Assembly (NCBI RefSeq): GCF_001280565.1
Contig: NZ_LGRO01000001.1
Span: forward strand, 2,356,001-2,420,000
DNA length: 64,000 nucleotides
From: Sulfobacillus thermosulfidooxidans
Lineage (GTDB): Bacteria; Bacillota; Sulfobacillia; Sulfobacillales; Sulfobacillaceae
Direction: 5' to 3'
Shown here: in pieces, positions 26,873 through 35,727 of the stretch
Layout: every line of letters begins with the position of its first letter
Position numbering within the stretch: position 1 is the first letter of the stretch
Notes under the pieces: model-generated
Database searches by the model: none
Told to the model about the DNA's origin: nothing
Seen by the model: only the letters and a program-made list of their open reading frames with translations
Position numbers and translations under genes: made by a program

Positions 26873-27730
26873 TTAGGGTTTGACCGATTGACCGAGCCAG
26901 GCAAAGAATCCCCACGCAGCTTGGGGATGATGGAGCTGACACTGAGGGCATCCTGGTCCGGGACTTGGTTCATTCATCCAAAACCCGGAGACGAAAGGCC
27001 GCACGGCTTGATAGGCCCGCGCTAAAATCGCTGGTGTTGCGGTGCCCGTCCTGGGATTGGTCGAGAGTCCGGCGGTAATTAACGTATGCGGAGCCACCGC
27101 ATGAATTTGTCTTACGAGCTGCAAAGCTTTGGCCCGGTAGGTGTCGGGATGAAATTCGGTTTGTTGAATTTGTAAATCGGCAATGGCCAAATATGGCGCC
27201 GAGGCCACGATCTCTCGGGTACTAGGACTGCCAATGAGGATCAAGCCGGTGTGTGCCAAAAGCCGAGCGGCTTGGGCATACGTGGCGGGAATATGGGCTT
27301 GTTCGACTGATGGGGTAAAGATCCAGTGTTCCAAATCGAGCAAGACCGCTTGGTCAACCCGCAATTGATGATGTGCCATTGCCGTTTGTAATGAGGTCAA
27401 CGACCGAAAGTAGGCGGTGCGTTTCACGATAATGCCTGCGGACGGTGGCGGTGGCACTAATGGCGTATGCGACCTGGGCGGCGCAAACACGTAGACCACA
27501 TGATGTGCCAGTCCGCGCAAAGCAGCGGGGTGTTGCTCGAGGCTATAGAGCGATTGGGTCGACATAATCCAAAAGGGCTGGGATGACGAAGGGGCTGGCA
27601 CGGGTTGTCCGTGCGCAGAAGGCTGATGACGCGGTGACGCTGCCCGGCTCGGAGAGGTCAAGATTACGCTCCCAAGAACAAGGCTCGCGGCTCCGATAAT
27701 GGGCATCGTATGAGTCCAACGGACGATCAT
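26873..27730 (-). CDS. secreted protein of unknown function, possible TIM-barrel glycosidase-like fold
   Basis: A 285-residue exported protein. The ATG at 27730 is preferred because GAGGAGGAG lies just upstream; an earlier TTG overlaps that site. The signal sequence (PIIGAASLVLGSVILTSPSRA) is followed by a Pro/Ser-rich linker. The rest has alternating strands and helices: VDQAVLLDLEHWIFTPS, LAHTGLILIGSP, YLAIADLQIQQTEF, LITAGLSTNP and VSGFWMNEPSPG. This order looks like a (beta/alpha)8 barrel such as those of putative secreted glycosidases, but I cannot name a family. A Cys pair (GPGCPQCQL) is near the end. The coding region is GC-richer than its flanks. Confidence 0.65.
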   Translation of the reverse strand: MIVRWTHTMPIIGAASLVLGSVILTSPSRAASPRHQPSAHGQPVPAPSSSQPFWIMSTQSLYSLEQHPAALRGLAHHVVYVFAPPRSHTPLVPPPPSAGIIVKRTAYFRSLTSLQTAMAHHQLRVDQAVLLDLEHWIFTPSVEQAHIPATYAQAARLLAHTGLILIGSPSTREIVASAPYLAIADLQIQQTEFHPDTYRAKALQLVRQIHAVAPHTLITAGLSTNPRTGTATPAILARAYQAVRPFVSGFWMNEPSPGPGCPQCQLHHPQAAWGFFAWLGQSVKP

Positions 27731-28394
27731 GGGATGACTCCTCCTCAATCAAAGGGGATATGATCAGTATAACGATGGCCATCGAATCTCCTAGATGCTA
27801 AACAAACATTTCAGCGATCATTCAGCTCGATGTCTGGAGCATGAGATTTAATGGCAGAAGAGAGATAACCTTGCCACAATTATCCATTTATCATCCCAAT
27901 AGAGCGCTATTTGCGTGCGAATGCGTCCGCTCACGACTTGCCACCAATAAAAACTATCTCGCCAATAAGGACCGTGGATCACAAACGAATCGCGCAAACA
28001 TTGATATAACGTGGTCACAAACGGGCTAGATCTTGATGATCGTCACCTGTACTGTTTGACCCACAGAGGGGACAAAGGTCCAACGAGGAGAGTCAAGTTG
28101 AACGACGCAACTCGACATCTGGGTTTTCCAATCGGTTGGAATTATCCTGACTCGAACATCCAGAAACCTTACCTGTTTAGGGGATCAGACCATTCGATCA
28201 CAATTATGTTAAACCCCCATGATAAACTGTAAATTAGTAAAATGTTATATAACGTTATCCCTGACAACTTGTTCCCATAACCCTATCATTTAGGAGTCAG
28301 ATGTTTCAAAACGACCCTAAACAGATTGAAAGCGCCAATCTTGTCCGATAATGATGTTCGCACTGAAGCGCCTTGTACGAGAGGAGAGTTCAGG
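27731..28394. other. intergenic region between divergent genes
   Basis: About 660 bases lie between the minus-strand secreted protein and the plus-strand ClC gene, so promoters for both should be here. Short open frames are present but have no ribosome binding sites or protein-like composition. No tRNA-like or riboswitch-like fold was recognised. Confidence 0.45.
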
Positions 28395-29735
28395 ATGGAT
28401 AATGATATGCGGGGGATTAGACAACCCAATGTGCCCTCGCGTATGCTGGACTTCTCTCTTCGCTTTTGGGTTGCAGTAATTTTAACGGGCATAGCATCTG
28501 GATTGGGTGCTATCGCCATGATGACCACCTTGCATACTGTACAGCACCTAGCCTTTCATTATCAAACCGGCGAATTTTCTGCCGCAGTCGCACGGTCCAC
28601 TGATAGCAGGACGGTATTCGTGTTAGTTTTAGGGGGATTGATCACAGGGGTGGGATTGTGGCTTATCGGCCGGTATTTGGGAGGGACAGGTGGAGAACCG
28701 ACATCTGTTGTCTGGACGCATGCGGGAAGACTATCTCTCGCGCGTACTCTTTTGAGCGGCACTCTCTCGGAAGTGACGGTGGGGTTGGGAGGATCGATAG
28801 GCCGCGAAGCAGCTCCCCAACGCATAGGAGCGGCAAGTGGGTCCTATTTAGGCCGCCAGATTGGTATTCGTCAAGACCAGTCCTACATTCTTATCGCTTG
28901 CGGAGCTGGGGCTGGACTGGCAGCTGTGTATAATTCGCCTTTGGCCGGTGCTCTATTTGCTACAGAGCTTTATCTCGGGACGATTTCATTGATTTTGATC
29001 CTTCCCGCTCTCCTTACCTCAGGAATTGCTACCGCGGTATCTTGGCTGGTGCTGCCTTCTCATGCTGTTTATTTGGTACCGCAGTTGCCGCACGCTACCG
29101 CTTCCTTAATGGTGTTCGCCATTGTATTAGGGCCTGTGATCGGATTGATCTCAGCTGGCTATGTCGGTTTAATTGGATGGGCCAGTGATCACCGGCCGAA
29201 AAAATGGCCTCTTCTCGTCGAACCTTTGGTGTTCTTTGCGGTCTTGGGACTTATAGCTATCAAGTATCCGTTAGTATTGGGTAATGGTGTTGATTTAGCT
29301 CAATTTGCCTTTACAGGACACGGTGTGCTCGGATTCTTTGCCATATTAGCAATTCTGAAAGTCCTTGCGACGACAGGCACTCTTCGCAGTGGAGCAACAG
29401 GCGGTTTGTTTACGCCGACTTTAAGCTTCGGGGCAGCTCTCGGGGCTTTTTTAGGCCGGGCCTGGTCTATTTTGTGGTCTGGGCCTCCTGATGCCAGTTA
29501 CGCTATCATCGTTGCCGCTGCCATGATGGCATCCGCGATGGAGGCGCCTGCTACAGCTATCGTGTTCATATTGGAACTGACTCGCAATATTCAAGGAATC
29601 ATGGTGCCCATGTTACTGGCCGTAGTGGGAGCAACTCTTACGGCCCGCCATTTTAATCTCCGCTCAATATATTCTGCACGTTTAAACCCCGAACAGGGAG
29701 AACCGTTACCTCAGAAATCAGCCATGGAAACTTGA
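28395..29735 (+). CDS. ClC-family chloride channel or H+/Cl- antiporter
   Basis: A 446-residue membrane protein with ten or more hydrophobic segments. The ATG at 28395 has GAGGAG 8 nt upstream. The ClC selectivity motifs are present: GLGGSIGREAAPQ near residue 140 (the GxGREGP-type motif with the gating Glu), GAGAGLAAVYNSPLAGALFATEL just after it, and GATGGLFTPTLSFGAALGA near residue 330. There is no C-terminal CBS domain. The presence of the gating Glu allows either channel or exchanger activity. In an acidophile, chloride handling would help pH homeostasis and acid resistance, which is inference. It stands alone. Confidence 0.88.
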   Translation: MDNDMRGIRQPNVPSRMLDFSLRFWVAVILTGIASGLGAIAMMTTLHTVQHLAFHYQTGEFSAAVARSTDSRTVFVLVLGGLITGVGLWLIGRYLGGTGGEPTSVVWTHAGRLSLARTLLSGTLSEVTVGLGGSIGREAAPQRIGAASGSYLGRQIGIRQDQSYILIACGAGAGLAAVYNSPLAGALFATELYLGTISLILILPALLTSGIATAVSWLVLPSHAVYLVPQLPHATASLMVFAIVLGPVIGLISAGYVGLIGWASDHRPKKWPLLVEPLVFFAVLGLIAIKYPLVLGNGVDLAQFAFTGHGVLGFFAILAILKVLATTGTLRSGATGGLFTPTLSFGAALGAFLGRAWSILWSGPPDASYAIIVAAAMMASAMEAPATAIVFILELTRNIQGIMVPMLLAVVGATLTARHFNLRSIYSARLNPEQGEPLPQKSAMET

Positions 29736-29854
29736 GGCGATCATAGTTAAGCGGCAATGAGGGGCTGTAGGGCATCAGTTGGCAATTGTGTATGCCTCTA
29801 GACTTTAGGCTTTGACGTTAGTCACAGGAATGTAACACAAGATATGATCATGTG

Positions 29855-29915
29855 TATGTCGTTAGCGGCGTGTGAACGACGGGGTCTTTCGGTTCGTTTC
29901 ACGACCGACGACATA
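29855..29915. repeat. dyad-symmetric element between the ClC gene and a disrupted gene
   Basis: TATGTCG (29855-29861) and CGACATA (29909-29915) form a perfect outer stem. Inside it, GTGAAC-type and TTCAC arms allow a second stem with a bulge. The 292-base gap that holds it (29736-30027) contains nothing else I recognise. It may be a structured 3' end shared by convergent transcripts. Confidence 0.35.
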
Positions 29916-30411
29916 GACTTGGCATTTCACGGAGTCAAATAATCATCTAATAATAGGCTTATTCTTACTAAGAAGTGTCCCCAAGAAAGAGATTGATGAT
30001 AAAACTTGTGCCCGCGGATAGAAAGACTTAGGATAGGCCGACGAAAAAGATAATAACGGGCATCAGAGCAAAAAGTACTGGAATCAACAAATATTCCCAG
30101 GTGTGATTCACCCAATACGCATAAGCTGCTACGATGCTCAAAGTGGGGCTAATGACATGCATGAGGACAACACCGATTTTCTTGGTAATGCCCAATTTGG
30201 CGAGAAAATGATGATAACTAAACAATGTGGTATTCACGGTGAAGATAATGCTGATGGTAAGATAAATGAGATGGCGGGTAGAAAACAAGAGAAAGAAGGT
30301 GAACAGAGCAATAAGCGGTGAGGATACCGCCATAAACAACATGGCATAACGTCGAAAGGGACGCATATTGTTCTGCGAGGAACCATACCCGAAATGTCGA
30401 TAGACATATTC

Positions 30412-30417
30412 TTCTAA
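30412..30417 (+). repeat. target-site duplication, left copy (TTCTAA)
   Basis: TTCTAA here repeats at 32223-32228 on the other side of the first IS1634-family element. The 6-bp size fits this family, and excision of one copy restores the host gene frame. Confidence 0.85.
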
Positions 30418-32222
30418 CTCCTCTTCCGCACGTGATGGGTGAAAGCCGTGGAATTTATCCCGAGGGTCTAGGGGGCACCTGCGTGTAAATCGTGTCCGTA
30501 AAACCCAATGCGGCCAAAATGGCCGCCACCGACTGGGTATGAACCGCCGGGACAAAGAGTTGACGGGTCTGGGCATCCAGCGGCACGACAATCAGTCCGC
30601 GCAGATGATGTAACACCTCCTGCCCGGTGGGCCGCGCCAATAGACCGCGAGTCGGCGTGGGAAGGGGCGGGGCCTGCCGGGCCCGACGTTCGATGAGACT
30701 GAGCACCAACGCGGCGAGCAAGAGCACATAACCTAAGGCTTCCACCCGTTCCGGCTTGTGCACATAGAGCGCATCCACAAAGGCCGGGTCTTTTACAAAG
30801 CGAAAACGGTGTTCGATGACCGTCTGGCCTTTGTATTCTTCGAGCAATCGGCGGGCATCAAAGGAGGAGGCCGGCAGATTAGTGATTAAGACAAACGTCG
30901 CCGCCCGGTCCTGTGCCGCCTGCACGCGTTGCGCATCGACTGCCCCAATGGTGGGATGGACCCGGTATACCGTGGTGGTAGCCGGTTCGGGGGCATCGTG
31001 GCGGGGACGCCCGCGGGTCGTGCGTTTGGGGACCTGCGTTTCCGCGACAACTGTCGCCTCGACATGATGCCATTGGGCGGTGGCCCGCCAAGCGGCCACG
31101 GCCGCTTCGGCATCATGAGCACAGGCAAACACGGTTTCCGCGAGGCGAGTCGCCGCCCGGGTTAACTGGTTATGGGCCCGTTCGACCTGGCGGGCGATGG
31201 TGTGAGCTTTCCGCTCAGCTAGATGATCGGAGCGATAAACCACGAGCCGATAGGATCGGCCCTCAATTTCGCCGGTCTGTTCGGCGGCCGCGTAGGTGGC
31301 TGCATCGGCCCGCTCCCCGATTTTGCCGAGGGGAACCCAGGCGTTGGCCGCCAAGGCGGCCGTCTTCGCATCGTGCGCAGCCCGAAATGTTTCCGGACAA
31401 CGCGAGAGAAAGCGGAGCGAACGGTCAGCCATCGCCTTTAAGTTAGGACCCGTGATGAGGGCGGAATCGGCCACGTAGACCAGTTGTTGCAGTTGCTGAG
31501 GCGAAAAGTAATCGTCTAAGGCCGCAATCATCTCGGCATTGAGGATTTTATCACTCCGATTCCCGTCTTGCACCGTGCCCACCACCGGAATGCCTTCTCG
31601 GGTCCCCAACAGCGTCAGGAGAATTTGACGCAGATCGGGACGATGATCCTTGGAATGGCCATAGGTGGGATGCACTCCGGTCCCGGATCCGGTGTCCGGA
31701 TACGTGCCATAGACCGAGCGGGTCGTACTATCCCAGTGGACAAACACCGGACTATCGGGCGTCCACACGTGGTCGTGCAAGAGCGCTCGCGTTGCAACGG
31801 CACTGAAGACGGTGGCGCCACCGGCAGCGGCGACTTTATCCAGAGCCCGTCCGAGGGCATCATCCGTAAAATCGGCCGCGGTGCGGCCGGATCCAAACAA
31901 TAAGGGCACATCGGTTAACTGAAATTGCTCGTGGACGCGATACAGAGGTCGACGAGCGGTGAGCAAATTGACGACGAGCGCGAAAATCCGTTCGCCGGGC
32001 GACAGGTGGCAACGCGGCGAATCCCACGCAACGGTCTGATTTATGGCCTCGACGAATCCAATTTCTTCACAGAGGGCTCGGATGACCGGTCCAGCCCCCA
32101 CAACAACGGGTGTCGGCATGGGTGTGTTCATAAGAGATTACTTCGCCATGCGATAGACAATCTCCTTTGCGATCAGCCTAAAAAAATAATTTTTTTTGTT
32201 CCCGCCACGTGCGGAAAGTAAG
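30418..32222 (-). mobile_element. IS1634-family insertion sequence, copy 1 (1,805 bp)
   Basis: The element carries one transposase gene and has imperfect terminal inverted repeats of 17 bp (CTTACTTTCCGCACGTG against CTCCTCTTCCGCACGTG, 13 of 17 matching). It is flanked by a 6-bp TTCTAA duplication. A second copy of identical length lies at 35728-37532 in the opposite orientation. It is clearly GC-richer than its surroundings, pointing to recent arrival from another genomic background. Confidence 0.92.
30455..32131 (-). CDS. IS1634-family transposase
   Basis: A 558-residue transposase filling most of the element. The N-terminal region (VGAGPVIRALCEEIGFVEAI) is the DUF4277-type domain found in IS1634-family enzymes. 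The DDE residues can be placed: Asp in FVHWDSTTRSVYG (about 150), Asp in YVADSALIT (about 222) and Glu in QTVIEHRFRFVKDP (about 440). It cuts and pastes the element using the terminal repeats. It differs from the second copy at about eight residues (for example VKD/LKD and VHKPER/VQKPER). The full-length frame suggests it may still be active. Confidence 0.93.
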   Translation of the reverse strand: MNTPMPTPVVVGAGPVIRALCEEIGFVEAINQTVAWDSPRCHLSPGERIFALVVNLLTARRPLYRVHEQFQLTDVPLLFGSGRTAADFTDDALGRALDKVAAAGGATVFSAVATRALLHDHVWTPDSPVFVHWDSTTRSVYGTYPDTGSGTGVHPTYGHSKDHRPDLRQILLTLLGTREGIPVVGTVQDGNRSDKILNAEMIAALDDYFSPQQLQQLVYVADSALITGPNLKAMADRSLRFLSRCPETFRAAHDAKTAALAANAWVPLGKIGERADAATYAAAEQTGEIEGRSYRLVVYRSDHLAERKAHTIARQVERAHNQLTRAATRLAETVFACAHDAEAAVAAWRATAQWHHVEATVVAETQVPKRTTRGRPRHDAPEPATTTVYRVHPTIGAVDAQRVQAAQDRAATFVLITNLPASSFDARRLLEEYKGQTVIEHRFRFVKDPAFVDALYVHKPERVEALGYVLLLAALVLSLIERRARQAPPLPTPTRGLLARPTGQEVLHHLRGLIVVPLDAQTRQLFVPAVHTQSVAAILAALGFTDTIYTQVPPRPSG

Positions 32223-32228
32223 TTCTAA
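32223..32228 (+). repeat. target-site duplication, right copy (TTCTAA)
   Basis: This is the partner of the 6-bp repeat at 30412-30417, directly adjoining the right end of IS copy 1. Confidence 0.85.
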
Positions 32229-32276
32229 TGCATAAAGATGCTCAATAAATTTCGACTCAGGCTCCATTTTAGGCAT

Positions 32277-32743
32277 GCACTGTCCCCCCAACATAGGAAA
32301 AGAATAGTAAAAGCAATGTACCAGCGTTGTCGTTACGCTGTAAATAGACGAACCGGCTATTTCAATAGGTCTGATAGGCTAGTTTATCGGGACAGTCCAA
32401 TAATGGGAAGATGTGTCAAGTGCATTCAAGGATCTCAGGATTTTTGCACTATCTTGATGAACAATGGAACCTTGGTTGATGAGAATTACGGAATGTCAAA
32501 AATAATCCCTTGCGGATGCGAACAGAAAAACAAGGTTTCTCCTTTTTTCATAGTTTCTAACATCAAATATCTTCCGTTGAAGATGAACAAAGAGGTTATG
32601 ACAGATTATTGTGTATAAACTATATCGATCGCCATGAATCTATGTTTATGATAATGAAAGGGGCTATATCGGCAAATCAAGGGAGGAATAAAACGAGACG
32701 TCAAAACCGCGATCAACAATCAGTTTGGGGTGTTTGACGTTTT
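32277..32743. other. intergenic region with an inverted repeat before the ABC exporter
   Basis: This gap lies upstream of the ABC ATPase gene. ACGTCAAA (32698-32705) and TTTGACGT (32733-32740) form a perfect 8-bp inverted repeat whose right arm ends just before the GTG start, so it could act as an operator or hide the start in RNA. A GGGAGG at 32681-32686 has no start codon at a usable distance. A 126-codon frame from 32238 overlaps the disrupted gene antisense and looks spurious. Confidence 0.4.
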
Positions 32744-33553
32744 GTGGTTAATATGAGGAATGCTTTTGACACTGCCGCTGATGTCATCATTGAGATTCGC
32801 GATTTAAAGGTTTGGTTCGGCAATCAGATAGCATTAAAGGGGATTAATTTGGTGGTTAAACAGGGTCAAATCATTGGATATATTGGACCCAATGGAGCGG
32901 GTAAAAGCACTACCATTAAAACCATGCTGGGATTAGTGAAGGAATATCACGGATCCATTCGTATCATGGGACATGATATTGCCGACAGTAACGGGGAATA
33001 CAAAAGACATATTGGCTATGTGCCAGAGACAGCTGAAATTTATGAATCCTTAACTGCTGATGAATACTTAATCTTTGTGGGCGGATTATATGGTTTATCC
33101 GAAAAAACTGCGCATGCCAAGGGATTAGCCTTAGCCAAACTGATGGGATTAGAGGACGGCTATTATGCGCGGATTGGATCCTATTCGAAAGGCATGCGCC
33201 AAAAAGTCTTGCTGATTGCCGCTTTACTTCATAATCCTGAAATTTTGTTCTTGGACGAACCCTTAAGTGGGTTGGATGCCAATAGTGTCATGATTGTCAA
33301 AGACTTATTGGCGCAACTGGCGTTGGCCAAGAAGACCATTTTTTATTCCTCACACATTATGGACGTTGTCGAGAAGATTAGCAGCCGCATCATACTCCTT
33401 GATGACGGGGCGATTAAGGCCGACGGAAGTTTTGAGGAACTTAAAACCCTGGCTCATGAACAGTCATTGGAAGATATTTTTGGTCAAATGACGGGATTTT
33501 TTGAGCATGAAGATATTGCCAAACAATGCGTCGCGATTATTCAAGGAGACTAA
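32744..33553 (+). CDS. ABC exporter ATPase (NatA/CcmA-type)
   Basis: A 269-residue ATPase. Walker A is GPNGAGKST (about 50), Q-loop region YVPETAEIYESLTADEYL, signature SYSKGMRQKVLL (about 145), Walker B ILFLDEPLSGLD (about 165) and an H-loop SSHIMDVVE. The signature SKGM instead of SGGQ is common in this exporter class. It powers the permease encoded six nt downstream. The start is not firm: GTG 32744 and ATG 32753 both lack a strong ribosome binding site. The pair sits between two inverted IS copies. Confidence 0.88.
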   Translation: MVNMRNAFDTAADVIIEIRDLKVWFGNQIALKGINLVVKQGQIIGYIGPNGAGKSTTIKTMLGLVKEYHGSIRIMGHDIADSNGEYKRHIGYVPETAEIYESLTADEYLIFVGGLYGLSEKTAHAKGLALAKLMGLEDGYYARIGSYSKGMRQKVLLIAALLHNPEILFLDEPLSGLDANSVMIVKDLLAQLALAKKTIFYSSHIMDVVEKISSRIILLDDGAIKADGSFEELKTLAHEQSLEDIFGQMTGFFEHEDIAKQCVAIIQGD

Positions 33554-33559
33554 GTCGTC

Positions 33560-35239
33560 ATGAAAGATTTTGTCATCTTGCGGATTCTCGATCGATTTGG
33601 CCCCATGCTTGATGCTATGGGATATGAGTATCCCAAGCTGCGTCAGATTTTGCAAGTGCAACTGATTATGGATAGTCGGCGCCCCGCCACGGTATTTGCG
33701 GCGCGAAAGAAAATGTCTACCACTACAGAGCGTAACGGATTTCTCAAATCGCTATGGATGTATGGCTTGATGGGCATTTTGCTAGTGCCTTTGGTGACGA
33801 TCGGCCACAATTATTTGGTAACTATGAGCCTGATCTTTACGGTTCTTATGTTTTTTGTGATGACGTCTATGATTGCGGACTTTTCTACGGTTTTGCTCGA
33901 TGTGCGCGACCGCAATATTCTGATGACGAAGCCGGTGAACGCCCAAACGGTGGGATTAGCCCGTGTCATCCATATTATCCTCTATCTATCCTTGTTGACC
34001 GCAGCTATTGGCGGGCCGTCATTGGTTGGAGCATTTATTGCGCACGGATTAGCCTTCGGCGCGACTTTTTTAGTGGCATTGGTCTTTATGGATTTATTGA
34101 TTATGGCTCTGACGGCGTTTGTGTATCTCTTCTTTTTGCGGTTTTTTGATGGAGAACGATTGAAAGATCTGATTAATTATGTGCAGATTGGCTTATCGAT
34201 TGGCATGGTGTTAGGGTATCAAGTCGTTGGCCATGTCTTTCAGGTTATCAAAATGCGCATTGTGTTCCATCCCGCCCTATGGCAAGTTGTTGTCCCTCCA
34301 TTGTGGTTTGGCGCCGCATTTGCTTGGCTCTTTGGCCATCAAACCGGATCAATTATGGCAGTGTTGGCGGTCATGGCATTTATTATGCCACTGATATTAT
34401 TCGGATTATATTTGTGGTCTTTGCCGGTATTTGAACGCCATTTGCAGAAATTGACGTCTATGAGTGAAATGTCGCGAACAAGGCGTTATCAATCTCTTTG
34501 GAAATTTATGGGAATGATCTTGTGCCCAAATCTTGAGGAACGAACGGTGTTCGACTTCGCCGGATTAATGATGGCCAAGGAACGAGAATTTAAATTAAAG
34601 GCTTATCCTGCTTTAGGATTGGCGATTGTGCTTCCCTTTTTGATGTTTCTTAATCCTTCTTATTCCTCTTCTTCGTCGTTTCATCATTTGCCCATCCAAG
34701 ACCATTATGGATATTTGGCTATTTACACCAGTGGTGTCATGATTCCAAGTGTACTGATGATGCTAAAATACTCTTCTCAGTTTAAGGCGGCATGGATCTT
34801 TGAAGCGACACCCAGGAAATCACCACAGTCCATCGCGAAAGGGACTTTGAAGGCGGCCATAGTGCGCTTAATCCTCCCCGTTTTTAGTATCGAAACGATC
34901 ATTTTTCTTGCTGTTTTTGGACTACGAATTTGGCCGGACTTATTGGCATCGGCATTAGCTCTCTTTGCCTATGCCTTGATCGTCTTTCGGCGGGCAGGCT
35001 TTGTCTTGCCATTTTCAGAGCCTTTTCAAGTGATCCAACCCATGTCGCGGGGTACGATATGGCTACTTCTAGCCCTTCTTCTCGGAATGGCGGGGGTACA
35101 TTTTGTTTTTAGTCTGTTTCCAGGGGGCATCTTCATTTATATCGCCTTATTAATCGGAATCAATGTAATTTTATGGCGAGGAACTTTTGCGAAAAGATAT
35201 CACTTAGAATTATCTACCCCGGATACGACAGCCATTTGA
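33560..35239 (+). CDS. ABC-2-type exporter permease, large
   Basis: A 559-residue membrane protein with about twelve to fourteen hydrophobic segments, starting at an ATG with AAGGAGAC upstream. It has a long cytoplasmic N-terminus (LRQILQVQLIMDSRRPATVF) and alternates helix pairs with short loops (VRDRNILMTKPVNAQTVGLARV is typical of this class: 'd..il...Pv....l..aR'). Such double-length permeases work with a single ATPase, here the preceding gene. Cargo is unknown; family members export antibiotics, peptides or Na+. Nothing follows for 186 nt, then an IS-disrupted gene. Confidence 0.82.
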   Translation: MKDFVILRILDRFGPMLDAMGYEYPKLRQILQVQLIMDSRRPATVFAARKKMSTTTERNGFLKSLWMYGLMGILLVPLVTIGHNYLVTMSLIFTVLMFFVMTSMIADFSTVLLDVRDRNILMTKPVNAQTVGLARVIHIILYLSLLTAAIGGPSLVGAFIAHGLAFGATFLVALVFMDLLIMALTAFVYLFFLRFFDGERLKDLINYVQIGLSIGMVLGYQVVGHVFQVIKMRIVFHPALWQVVVPPLWFGAAFAWLFGHQTGSIMAVLAVMAFIMPLILFGLYLWSLPVFERHLQKLTSMSEMSRTRRYQSLWKFMGMILCPNLEERTVFDFAGLMMAKEREFKLKAYPALGLAIVLPFLMFLNPSYSSSSSFHHLPIQDHYGYLAIYTSGVMIPSVLMMLKYSSQFKAAWIFEATPRKSPQSIAKGTLKAAIVRLILPVFSIETIIFLAVFGLRIWPDLLASALALFAYALIVFRRAGFVLPFSEPFQVIQPMSRGTIWLLLALLLGMAGVHFVFSLFPGGIFIYIALLIGINVILWRGTFAKRYHLELSTPDTTAI

Positions 35240-35727
35240 CGACACAAAGCCAAAGAACGAATCCGGGAAAAGCCATTTGAAAACGATCAGGCGATCATTC
35301 GGGGTACATCAATGCAAATTCTGTGTAGGATTAAAACGCGTCAGGTGTGATGATAAGGGTATTTGGCAACGTCATGGGATTAGCGAGAGGGAAAAATTAA
35401 GTGGCTTCATCTAAACTTAGTAAACTTAGCGAGGTTCAAAACATCGGCGAAAATTTTTCTGGGCAATCACTATGAATCCACTATCTAGAATAACAAGTCC
35501 CAAGGTGAGGATAACGATGATATGGTCGGGATGACGAGTGGTCATAAGGGCTGCCAGCCACTGATGGGCCGCGTTATTGACCATGGTTGGAATTAATAGG
35601 AGCAATAAGGACACCACGCTCAGTATGGATTGGGCTTGCCGAACGGTGTGAGTGCCGAGTGAAATCCACACTCCCAAACTAGCCGCGAGAAGTCCTGCCA
35701 AAACGCCATCGAGGAGGATTCCTATAA

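Larger units (their letters stand above)
30028..32276 (-). pseudogene. small polytopic membrane protein interrupted by an IS1634-family element
   Basis: The 5' part (32223-32276) reads MPKMEPESKFIEHLYALE from an ATG preceded by GGGGGGA. The 3' part (30028-30411) reads EYVYRHFGYGSSQNN and on through about four membrane helices to FFVGLS and a stop. Deleting the element plus one copy of the TTCTAA duplication (TTAGAA on the coding strand) joins them in frame as one 145-residue protein, proving the insertion. The family is not recognised. A frame running from inside the element into the 3' part exists but is an artefact of the insertion. The intact ancestor was a small multi-helix membrane protein of unknown role. 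Confidence 0.85.

Noticed and set aside
28080-28200. A tRNA-like run with a CGAAC segment
   Set aside because: The acceptor and anticodon stems cannot be formed, so no tRNA is supported.
30028-30591. A 187-codon minus-strand frame running from inside IS copy 1 into the membrane protein
   Set aside because: The first 60 codons are the transposase gene's 3' end read in another frame. Only the last part belongs to the disrupted host gene.
32238-32618. A 126-codon plus-strand frame next to IS copy 1
   Set aside because: It lies antisense to the disrupted gene's 5' end, has no ribosome binding site, and its composition is not protein-like.
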